Source: Kordiimonas lipolytica (GTDB lineage: Bacteria > Pseudomonadota > Alphaproteobacteria > Sphingomonadales > Kordiimonadaceae). Taken from it: DNA of 64,000 nucleotides. Position numbers and translations under genes: made by a program. The stretch lies in contig NZ_LRUB01000035.1 in NCBI RefSeq assembly GCF_001550065.1, positions 310,001-374,000 of the forward strand, in the 5' to 3' direction. How positions within the stretch are numbered: position 1 is the stretch's first letter; each line of letters begins with the position of its first letter. The notes below the pieces were generated by a model. That model ran no database searches. It was not told where the DNA came from and was given only the letters and a program-made list of their open reading frames with translations. Positions 28,431-35,808 of this stretch are shown one piece after another.

Positions 28431-31427
28431 ATGAGACCTGGAAGCATTTATCGAAATTCGGTAGCGAGTACCATGTCGCTTATTATGGCGGCTGTTACGG
28501 CCTCTACCGCAGTCGCGCAGGAGGCTGATGACGCCTCGGCTGATGACCTGGGACTGGAAGAAATCGTTGTTACGGGTATTCGTGGCAGCCTGAAGCAGGC
28601 GATGGATGTCAAGCGCGACGCTCGCGGTATTGTTGACGCCATCAGTGCTGAGGACTTCGGTAAGTTCCCCGACACGAACCTGGCGGAATCACTTCAGCGC
28701 ATTACCGGTGTGTCCATTGACCGCGTCAACGGCGAAGGCAGCAAGGTAACGGTTCGTGGCTTCGGTCCAGACTTCAACCTTGTGACCCTGAATGGCCGTC
28801 AGATGCCGACATCCGGCCTTGAAGATACGTCTGCGTCAGCCTCGCGTTCGTTCGACTTTGCGAATATCGCAGCAGAAGGCATTTCTGGCGTGCAGGTATA
28901 TAAGACTGGTCGCGCCTCCGTACCAACCGGCGGTATCGGTTCCACGATCAATATCTCCACGACCCGTCCGCTTGATGCGCCCGGCATGAAGGCGACCATT
29001 GGTGCGAAGGCTGTTGCTGATACGTCAGACGACGACGGTACATCCGTAACGCCTGAGATTTCCGGCCTCTACAGCAACACCTTTGCTGACGACAAATTTG
29101 GTGTTGCCCTGACAGGTTCCTACCAGAAGCGCAAGGGTGGATACACGCAGGCATCTGCCGGTTGGCGCGGCGCGTTTGAAGGTACCCAGAACGACTGGGG
29201 GACTTTGCCGCAGATCCCGGATGGTGGCACGGAAGCTGACATCAATGTCACCAACCGTCCTGGCGCTGGTGACTATTATTCCACAACGCAGAACATGGCT
29301 TATTCCATGACTGGGATCGACCGTGAACGCATCAACGGCCAGCTGACCATGCAGTTCCGCCCGGTCGATACCATCACTGCAACAGCGGACTACACCTATT
29401 CACAGAACAAAATCGGTACCGAGCGTCATGACATGTCCGTTTGGTTCAACCATGGCGCAACAACAAGCGCATGGACGGACGGTCCGGTTGCAGGCCCGCT
29501 CTTGTATGCCGAAGATTTCGGCGGCAGCCCAAGCGACCTTTCGTTTGGCGGCGTTGAGTTCGCCACCAAGAATGAAAACAAGTCCCTTGGTTTCAATGTA
29601 GAGTGGACACCGACCGACAATTTCGAGCTTGAGCTGGATTACCATAACTCTAGCGCGGAGTCCGGTGCAGATAGCCCTTATGGCAGCAACGTCGCGCTCG
29701 GCACTGCAAGCTTCACGCTTCAGTCGCAATCGATTGATTTTTCGGAAGAATTTCCGGTTCTGTCCATCTCGCAGGTCGATGGCCTGACGGGAATTGACCC
29801 ATCACGCATCGTGTCCACAGGCTCGAGCTTCCGCAACAGCTACATGCGGACGGATATCGAGCAGGCGCAGTTCAACGGCTCCTGGCACTTTGATGAGGGT
29901 ATCGTCGAAAGCATCGACTTTGGCGCGTCCTATACGGAGAATAAAGTACGGTCGGCTTACGCCAACGTACAGCGTGACACCTGGGGCGGTGCAGGGCCGG
30001 CTTCGGACCTGCCCGATGACATCTTTGAGGTTATCAGTGTAGCTGACAAGTTTGACAATCTCGATGGCTCCGATAATGCGGCGCTCTTTAACGAGTGGGT
30101 CGTCTATGACTTCGAGACCATGGTTGGTCTGATCGATGATCTTTACGGCGCATGTGGCGGTAACGGACAATGTGCTTCTACCGACTGGCAGGTTGATCGT
30201 CGCACCACTGAAGAAACCTTTGCTGCCTACTTCCAGGTGAATGCAAGCTGGGAAGTCTCCGGTAATCCGCTGAATATTGTGGCTGGCCTGCGCTATGAGG
30301 ACACGGATGTGACGTCTCGTGCACTTGTGCCAATCGCGACCGGCACACAGTGGGTTGCAGCCAACGAAGCTGTGGTAATCTTCTCACCGGATCAGGATTT
30401 CACAGAACTGACTGGTGGCTACGATAACTGGCTTCCATCCATTGATATCGACTTCTCGCCACTTCAGGATGTGGTGTTGCGGGCGTCCTACTCCAAGACG
30501 ATCGCACGTCCGAACTATGCAGACATCCAAGGTGGCCAGACCATTAATAATCTCTTCCGGATTGGTGGCGGTACGGGTAGCCAGGGTAACCCGGACCTAC
30601 TTCCATTCGAATCCACCAACTGGGACTTCAGTGCTGAATGGTACTATGACGATGCAAGCTACTTCGCTGTTGGGTACTTCAACAAGAAGGTGAAAAACTT
30701 CATCGGCACGGAAACCATTACGGCTACACCATTTGACCTGCCGAACCCATTCGGAGGCCCACGTTATAACGACGCCGTGGCAGCTGTAGGCAGCGACGAC
30801 CTGGTGGAAATCCGGAATTGGATTTTCGCGAACGCGGACCCAAGCACCGTGGAAGTCACGGGCGTTGACTCCAACGGCGACACCACAGGCAACATCCTGG
30901 GTGTAGCGGGCGAAGATCCAACGCTTGAGTTTGTGGTAAGCATTCCGTCAAACCAGCGGTCTGCCAAGCTGAATGGTTGGGAATTTGCCCTGCAGCACAC
31001 CTTTGGTGATAGCGGCTTTGGTGCGATCCTGAACTACACCATCGTAAACGGTGATGTTGGGTTTAATGACCTGACGAACTGGAACCAGGAACAATTCGCG
31101 CTTTACGGTCTTTCGGACACAGCCAACATTGTCGGTTTCTACGACAAAGATGGCCTTCAGGTTCGTGTCGCCTACAACTGGCGTGACAAGTTCCTGTCCG
31201 GGATTATCCAGGGCGAATATGCACAGCGTCACCCGAACTATGTCGAGGCATACGGCCAGTTTGATGTGAACGTCAGCTATGATGTGAACGACCAGATCAC
31301 GGTGTTTGCAGAGGGCATCAACGTGACGGGCGCCACGCAGCGGAGCCACGGGCGGAGTGAAAACACCGTCCTTTGGGCAACACAGGCTGGTGCGCGTTAC
31401 CAGGTTGGTGTTCGCTACAAGTTCTAG
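28431..31427 (+). CDS. TonB-dependent outer membrane receptor (carbohydrate-type)
   Basis: 998 residues. A signal peptide (cleaved after STAVAQ, about residue 30) is followed by a TonB-box-like LEEIVVTGIRGSL, the plug domain (AISAEDFGKFPDTNLAESLQRITGVSIDR, then VTVRGFGPDFNLVTLNGRQMPT), and a long barrel ending in YQVGVRYKF with a terminal Phe. The plug wording matches the proteobacterial oligosaccharide-receptor subfamily seen in Caulobacter and Xanthomonas. It should import glucan oligosaccharides across the outer membrane; the substrate is inferred from the GH16 and GH3 neighbours. ATG with AAGGGAA upstream. Two operators precede it and a hairpin separates it from sapC. Confidence 0.93.
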   Translation: MRPGSIYRNSVASTMSLIMAAVTASTAVAQEADDASADDLGLEEIVVTGIRGSLKQAMDVKRDARGIVDAISAEDFGKFPDTNLAESLQRITGVSIDRVNGEGSKVTVRGFGPDFNLVTLNGRQMPTSGLEDTSASASRSFDFANIAAEGISGVQVYKTGRASVPTGGIGSTINISTTRPLDAPGMKATIGAKAVADTSDDDGTSVTPEISGLYSNTFADDKFGVALTGSYQKRKGGYTQASAGWRGAFEGTQNDWGTLPQIPDGGTEADINVTNRPGAGDYYSTTQNMAYSMTGIDRERINGQLTMQFRPVDTITATADYTYSQNKIGTERHDMSVWFNHGATTSAWTDGPVAGPLLYAEDFGGSPSDLSFGGVEFATKNENKSLGFNVEWTPTDNFELELDYHNSSAESGADSPYGSNVALGTASFTLQSQSIDFSEEFPVLSISQVDGLTGIDPSRIVSTGSSFRNSYMRTDIEQAQFNGSWHFDEGIVESIDFGASYTENKVRSAYANVQRDTWGGAGPASDLPDDIFEVISVADKFDNLDGSDNAALFNEWVVYDFETMVGLIDDLYGACGGNGQCASTDWQVDRRTTEETFAAYFQVNASWEVSGNPLNIVAGLRYEDTDVTSRALVPIATGTQWVAANEAVVIFSPDQDFTELTGGYDNWLPSIDIDFSPLQDVVLRASYSKTIARPNYADIQGGQTINNLFRIGGGTGSQGNPDLLPFESTNWDFSAEWYYDDASYFAVGYFNKKVKNFIGTETITATPFDLPNPFGGPRYNDAVAAVGSDDLVEIRNWIFANADPSTVEVTGVDSNGDTTGNILGVAGEDPTLEFVVSIPSNQRSAKLNGWEFALQHTFGDSGFGAILNYTIVNGDVGFNDLTNWNQEQFALYGLSDTANIVGFYDKDGLQVRVAYNWRDKFLSGIIQGEYAQRHPNYVEAYGQFDVNVSYDVNDQITVFAEGINVTGATQRSHGRSENTVLWATQAGARYQVGVRYKF

Positions 31428-31455
31428 GGCAACCTCAACTTTCCCAAGCCCAAGG

Positions 31456-31479
31456 AAGGCCGCCATTCGTGGCGGCTTT
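31456..31479 (+). terminator. Intercistronic hairpin between TBDR and sapC
   Basis: Bases 31456-31465 pair with 31470-31479 in a 10-bp stem with one G-T pair, around a TTCG loop that is especially stable. Only a short T run follows (TTTC). It probably terminates part of the transcripts, so the receptor is made in excess of the downstream genes, or protects the receptor mRNA. Confidence 0.75.
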
Positions 31480-31631
31480 CTGCCCAACAGGGGTAAAGCG
31501 TCGGTTCAGTGAGCCATGTGCCTTGTCTGGGCCGCCCGAAAGGGCGTAGCATAAACAGCATGCCGGTTCTGGGGAGATGCCGGATAAGCTGATAAACAAT
31601 AAGAATACCAGTAGAGTGGAAGAGAAGGGTG

Positions 31632-32348
31632 ATGACGCAACATGTCTTGCTGAACAATGTGGATCACAGGGATCTGCGAATTATCACGGATCGGTCGGCT
31701 GCGCTTGGCGACGCCATCATGAGCTGCCTCACCTTCCCCATCGAATTCCGGGATCTTCAGGCCCACTATCCGATCCTGTTTCAGAAAGACCCCAATTCAG
31801 GTGCTTTTCAGGCCGTGACGCTCCTTGGCCTTGCCCAAGGTGAAAACCTGTTCCTGACCGACAGTGGCTGGGACGCCCACTATGTACCCATGGTGGTGGA
31901 GATGCAGCCTTTTGTGATCGGTATTCAGCAGCGCCCAGGCGAAGAAGCGCAAACGGTGATCCATGTGGACATGGACAGCCCGCGCGTTAGCCAAAGCGAA
32001 GGACAGCCGGTTTTCCTGCCCCAGGGCGGCAACACGGATTATCTGGAGCATATCGCAGCCATCCTTGACCGCTTGCACATGGGGGCAACCGCCAGTGCTG
32101 ATTTCTTCCAAGTGGTGGACAGCTATGGCCTTCTGGAGCCTATGGCCGTTGAGATTGAACTGAAGGATGGTTCAACCAACCGGCTGGTGGGCTTTCACAC
32201 AATCAATGAAGAAAAGCTCTATGGCCTCGACGGCGAGGCGCTGAGTGCACTTAATGAGAAGGGCTACTTACAGCCGCTTTATATGGCTGTTGCGTCGCTT
32301 TCGAATTTGCGTGACCTGATTGAGCGGAAAAACCGGACATTGGCCTAA
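31632..32348 (+). CDS. SapC-family protein
   Basis: 238 residues following the SapC pattern: HRDLRIITDRSAALGD, then FPIEFRDLQAHYPILFQKD, FQAVTLLGLAQGENLFL, WDAHYVPMVVEMQPFVIG and a C-terminal ELKDGSTNRLVGFHTINEEKL, with LGGL-type NEKGYLQPLYMAVASLSNLRDLI. SapC was first described in Campylobacter S-layer loci, but the proteobacterial family usually sits beside TonB receptors and flavin-dependent halogenases, and its role there is not known. The ATG at 31632 has an AGAGAAGG site; a GTG directly before it is also in frame. Three bases separate it from the cupin gene, so it is translationally linked to it. Confidence 0.9.
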   Translation: MTQHVLLNNVDHRDLRIITDRSAALGDAIMSCLTFPIEFRDLQAHYPILFQKDPNSGAFQAVTLLGLAQGENLFLTDSGWDAHYVPMVVEMQPFVIGIQQRPGEEAQTVIHVDMDSPRVSQSEGQPVFLPQGGNTDYLEHIAAILDRLHMGATASADFFQVVDSYGLLEPMAVEIELKDGSTNRLVGFHTINEEKLYGLDGEALSALNEKGYLQPLYMAVASLSNLRDLIERKNRTLA

Positions 32349-32350
32349 CC

Positions 32351-33361
32351 ATGCATGACCTGAAGACCATCCGTGAAATTACTGGTGCTACGGGCGCAGA
32401 CCTGACGGACGAGCTTTTGGCAGGCCAGGAGCCTGTTGTGCTGCGTGGGCTCGCCGCGGATTGGCCGTTTGTGGCTGCAGGCAGGAAATCGTCCGCCGAC
32501 GCCCGTGCTTACCTGAAGGGGCTCTATAATGGCTCCGAGGTCATTGTCTCCCACGCCGGGCCTGAAGCGGGTGGCAAGCCCTTCTACAAGGAAGACATGA
32601 GCGGGCTGAATTTCGACTATAAGCGTATCAAGCTCGACAAGTTTCTTGATCTTCTGGAGAGACACGAGGAGGAGGCGGATGCGCCGTTCCTTTATGTGGG
32701 TTCCACCGCCATCGGAGATTGCTTACCGGCGTTCAGCGACGAGAATAGCGTACCGCTGGGCGACAGGCGCTATATTGAAAGCATCTGGATCGGCAACCGG
32801 ACGCATATTTCGGCCCACTATGACCTGGCTGACAATGTGGCCTGTGTGGCGGCCGGTAGGCGGCGCTTCACGCTGTTTCCGCCAGACCAGTTGCCGAACC
32901 TTTATGTTGGGCCGCTTGATTTCACGCCGGCGGGCCAGCCTGTCAGCATGGTGGATCTGCATGCACCGGATTTTGAAAAGTTCCCGCGCTACCGGGAGGC
33001 GCTGGCGGCTGCGCAAACAGCCGAGCTCGAGGCTGGCGATGCCATCTTTATCCCCAGCATGTGGTGGCACGCGGTGGACGGCCTCGCAGCTTTCAATGTG
33101 TTGGTGAATTATTGGTGGCGCCAGTCACCGGCTTTCATGGGGCCGCCCAATAATGCGCTGCAGCTTGCGCTTCTGGCGCTCCGTGACCTGCCACCTGAAC
33201 AGAAAAAGGTCTGGCAGCAGATATTCAATCACTATGTCTTTGAAAACACAGATGAAACATCGGCGCATATCCCGGAACGGGGCAGGGGCGTTCTGGGGCC
33301 AATGACTGACGAAAACGCACGGCGTATCCGCGCCTTCCTTTTGAACGGGTTGAACAGATGA
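32351..33361 (+). CDS. Cupin-8/JmjC-like dioxygenase-fold protein
   Basis: A 336-residue cupin_8 protein of the Fe(II)/2-oxoglutarate-type hydroxylase fold. ESIWIGNRTHISAHYDLADNVACVAAGRRRFTLFPPDQ gives the HxD iron-binding pair and the strand that holds the co-substrate; GDAIFIPSMWWHAVDGL gives the distal histidine. The N-terminal half carries EPVVLRGLAADWPF, typical of the family. Some relatives hydroxylate proteins, but the substrate here is unknown. Its stop overlaps the halogenase start (ATGA), and it follows sapC by two bases, so the four-gene block is tightly coupled. Confidence 0.88.
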   Translation: MHDLKTIREITGATGADLTDELLAGQEPVVLRGLAADWPFVAAGRKSSADARAYLKGLYNGSEVIVSHAGPEAGGKPFYKEDMSGLNFDYKRIKLDKFLDLLERHEEEADAPFLYVGSTAIGDCLPAFSDENSVPLGDRRYIESIWIGNRTHISAHYDLADNVACVAAGRRRFTLFPPDQLPNLYVGPLDFTPAGQPVSMVDLHAPDFEKFPRYREALAAAQTAELEAGDAIFIPSMWWHAVDGLAAFNVLVNYWWRQSPAFMGPPNNALQLALLALRDLPPEQKKVWQQIFNHYVFENTDETSAHIPERGRGVLGPMTDENARRIRAFLLNGLNR

Positions 33362-34866
33362 CAGCACAAACGATTAAACGTGTGGTGATTGTGGGCGGAG
33401 GCACGGCTGGCTGGATGGCGGCCACAGCGCTCTCGAAAATCATGGGCGGCGTGCTTGATATCACGCTCATCGAATCCGACCAGATCGGCACTGTGGGAGT
33501 GGGCGAGGCGACGATCCCGACGCTCGTGAATTATAACCGGCTGATCGGCATTGATGAGCAAGCCTTCATGGCCGCCACCAAGGCTACCTTCAAGCTGGGG
33601 ATTGAGTTTGTTAATTGGAAGCAGAAGGGTGAAAGCTATATCCACTCCTTCGGTATCACCGGCAAGGACCACTGGACAGCAGGCTTCTGGCATTTCTGGC
33701 TGCGGGGACTGAAGGAAGGCATCGACTATAAGTTCGGTGACTACTGCCTGGAACTGATCGCCGCCGAGCAGAGCAAATTTGCACACCTGCCGAAGCTTGG
33801 CCTCAATTACGCCTATCATTTGGACGCCACGGCCTATGCGGGTTTCCTCAGGAAAATGGCGGAAGAACACGGCGCCAAGCGTGTTGAGGGCAAAATCACC
33901 AGCGTTAGCCAAAACGGAGAAAGTGGCTATGTTGAAAGCGTGACGCTTGAGGGCGGAAAGGTGATTGAAGGCGACCTGTTCGTCGATTGCTCTGGCTTCC
34001 GCGCGCTGCTGATCGAAGGGGCGCTGCACACCGGCTATCATGACTGGACGCACTGGCTGCCGTGCGACAGCGCCATCGCGGTTCAGACGGAAGCAGTCTC
34101 TGAGCCGATCCCTTATACCAAGTCCATCGCCCACGACAGTGGGTGGCAGTGGCGCATCCCGCTGCAGCACCGCGTGGGCAACGGCCTGGTCTTCTGCAGC
34201 AATTATCAGGACAACCAGTCCGCAATCGATACACTGATGGCGAATATTGAGGGCAAGCCGCTGGTAGACCCGCGGGTGATCAAGTTCCGCACGGGCACGC
34301 GACGCAAGCACTGGAACAAGAATGTTGTCGCTGTGGGGCTTTCAAGCGGCTTTATCGAGCCGCTCGAGAGTACAAGCATTCACCTGATCCAGCGTAGTAT
34401 CTTCCGACTGATGCAGATGTTCCCGCACACCGGCATCGTTCAGGCAGATATTGATGAATTCAACGCCCAGACGTCTTACGAGATGGAACATATTCGCGAC
34501 TTTATTATCCTCCATTATCATGTCACCGAACGGCGCGATACGCCGTTCTGGCGCCAATGCGCAAACATGGATATCCCGGACGGCCTGAAGCACCGGATTG
34601 CCCTGTTCCGCGATGCCGGTCGTGTGTTTCGCCCGAACGACCAGTTGTTCGCAGAAAACAGCTGGGTACAGGTGATGTTGGGGCAGGGGATCATGCCCGG
34701 TCAGTATCATCCGATCGCGGACCGCATGACCGAAGAAGAGCTGCATAATTTCCTCGCCCATATCCGCACGAATGTGGAGAAAACGGCGACGCAGCTCCCC
34801 TCTCACCATGATTATGTGCAGCAATACTGCAAGGCCGCTGAGATGATGGCGAAGGGGGCCGCATGA
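33358..34866 (+). CDS. Tryptophan-halogenase-family flavoprotein
   Basis: 502 residues with every halogenase hallmark: FAD motif GGGTAGW (about residues 13-19), the active-site lysine in FKLGIEF, which falls at K79, the WxWxIP motif as WQWRIP (W263, W265, I267, P268), and GFIEPLESTSIHLIQ (E334, E337). In characterised enzymes these residues make hypochlorous acid from FADH2, O2 and chloride and direct it to tryptophan. No natural-product cluster is present; homologues beside TonB receptors have no proven substrate. Its ATG overlaps the cupin stop and its stop overlaps the GH16 start, so it is co-translated with both. Confidence 0.93.
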   Translation: MTAQTIKRVVIVGGGTAGWMAATALSKIMGGVLDITLIESDQIGTVGVGEATIPTLVNYNRLIGIDEQAFMAATKATFKLGIEFVNWKQKGESYIHSFGITGKDHWTAGFWHFWLRGLKEGIDYKFGDYCLELIAAEQSKFAHLPKLGLNYAYHLDATAYAGFLRKMAEEHGAKRVEGKITSVSQNGESGYVESVTLEGGKVIEGDLFVDCSGFRALLIEGALHTGYHDWTHWLPCDSAIAVQTEAVSEPIPYTKSIAHDSGWQWRIPLQHRVGNGLVFCSNYQDNQSAIDTLMANIEGKPLVDPRVIKFRTGTRRKHWNKNVVAVGLSSGFIEPLESTSIHLIQRSIFRLMQMFPHTGIVQADIDEFNAQTSYEMEHIRDFIILHYHVTERRDTPFWRQCANMDIPDGLKHRIALFRDAGRVFRPNDQLFAENSWVQVMLGQGIMPGQYHPIADRMTEEELHNFLAHIRTNVEKTATQLPSHHDYVQQYCKAAEMMAKGAA

Positions 34867-35666
34867 CTTTCAGGAAATTGCTAACTGCAGCCGGTGCCCT
34901 GGCTGCCATGAGTACGGCTGCCATAGCAGAGGATCGCTATGAGCTTGTCTGGTCGGATGAATTTGACGGCACGGAGCTTGATGAAAGTGTCTGGCATGTG
35001 GTCGAAGGCAATGGCTGTCCGTCCAACTGCGGTTTCGGAAACAATGAGCTTCAGTCTTATCGGGGCAAGGATAAGAACCTGCGTCTGGAAGACGGCAAGC
35101 TCATTATTGAAGCCCGGATGGGCAACAAGGTGACTTCGGCCAAGATTACGACCGAAAACGTGCCCGGCTGGACCTACGGGCGTTTCGCAATGCGTGCCAA
35201 GTTGCCGTCTGGTGTCGGCACATGGCCTGCTTTCTGGATGATGCCGAAGGACGCGCGCTATGGCCCTTGGCCCAAGTCTGGTGAGATCGATATCATGGAG
35301 CATGTGGGCTATAATCAGGGGCAGGTTCATGGCACCATCCACACGGAAGCCTTCAATCACCGTATTGGCACCCAAAAGGGCGATTTCATGCAGGTGGCAG
35401 ATGCTTCAACCGCTTTTCACGACTATGCTGTCGAGTGGGACATGGGCGAAATCCGTTGGTATATTGACGGCCGGGAGTACTTCCGCATCGAAAAGCAGAG
35501 TGGTGATGGCCATGCCGAATGGCCCCTGGATCACCCTTTTTACATCATCCTGAACCTTGCTGTTGGTGGCGATTGGGGCGGTGCCAAGGGTGTTGATAAG
35601 GCGGCTTTTCCAGCCCGGTTTGAAGTCGATTGGGTGCGTGTTTGGCAGAAACCTGCGGATAATTAA
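34863..35666 (+). CDS. Secreted GH16 endo-beta-1,3-glucanase (laminarinase type)
   Basis: A signal peptide (LTAAGALAAMSTAAIA, cleaved near residue 21) precedes a GH16 domain of about 245 residues: YELVWSDEFDGTELDESVW, NNELQSYRGKDKNL, then the catalytic segment GEIDIMEHVGY with E141 as nucleophile, D143 and E146 as acid/base, and WPAFWMMP and WDMGEIRWYIDGREYF later. The extra methionine in EIDIMEH is the beta-bulge form found in laminarinases and beta-1,3(4)-glucanases, not in agarases with other loops. The start overlaps the halogenase stop (ATGA). The mature enzyme should work in the periplasm or outside, cutting glucan to oligomers. A perfect operator palindrome follows the stop. Confidence 0.92.
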   Translation: MTFRKLLTAAGALAAMSTAAIAEDRYELVWSDEFDGTELDESVWHVVEGNGCPSNCGFGNNELQSYRGKDKNLRLEDGKLIIEARMGNKVTSAKITTENVPGWTYGRFAMRAKLPSGVGTWPAFWMMPKDARYGPWPKSGEIDIMEHVGYNQGQVHGTIHTEAFNHRIGTQKGDFMQVADASTAFHDYAVEWDMGEIRWYIDGREYFRIEKQSGDGHAEWPLDHPFYIILNLAVGGDWGGAKGVDKAAFPARFEVDWVRVWQKPADN

Positions 35667-35679
35667 ATTGGCTTAAATC

Positions 35680-35693
35680 TGACAGCGCTGTCA
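35680..35693. promoter_or_regulatory. LacI-type operator, copy D (GH16 / GH3 gap)
   Basis: TGACAGCGCTGTCA is a perfect palindrome, and pairing extends over 24 bases (35675-35698). It lies just after the GH16 stop and is followed by a short T run, so the same bases could also act as an RNA hairpin terminator. Confidence 0.87.
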
Positions 35694-35701
35694 GATTTTC
35701 A

Positions 35702-35729
35702 TGGACATGTGAAATTTTCATGCTAGGCT
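35702..35729 (+). promoter_or_regulatory. Candidate promoter of the GH3 gene
   Basis: TGGACA (35702-35707) and TAGGCT (35724-35729), 16 bases apart, sit between operators D and E, mirroring the arrangement before the TBDR. The -10 match is poor, so this is tentative. Confidence 0.3.
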
Positions 35730-35740
35730 GAAGAAGGATA

Positions 35741-35754
35741 TGACAGCGCTATCA
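35741..35754. promoter_or_regulatory. LacI-type operator, copy E (upstream of GH3)
   Basis: TGACAGCGCTATCA, palindromic at all but one base pair, extending to ATAT...ATAT on each side. Centre 61 bases from copy D. It coincides with an in-frame ATG at 35740 that should therefore not be taken as the GH3 start. Confidence 0.85.
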
Positions 35755-35808
35755 TATTGGAAGGGAGTAGCGTTGTCGGTAGGGACGCGAGTCAGGGAAG
35801 CGGACGTT

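Noticed and set aside
34342..34824. 160-codon minus-strand frame over the halogenase
   Set aside because: A shadow; the plus strand carries the complete halogenase motifs.
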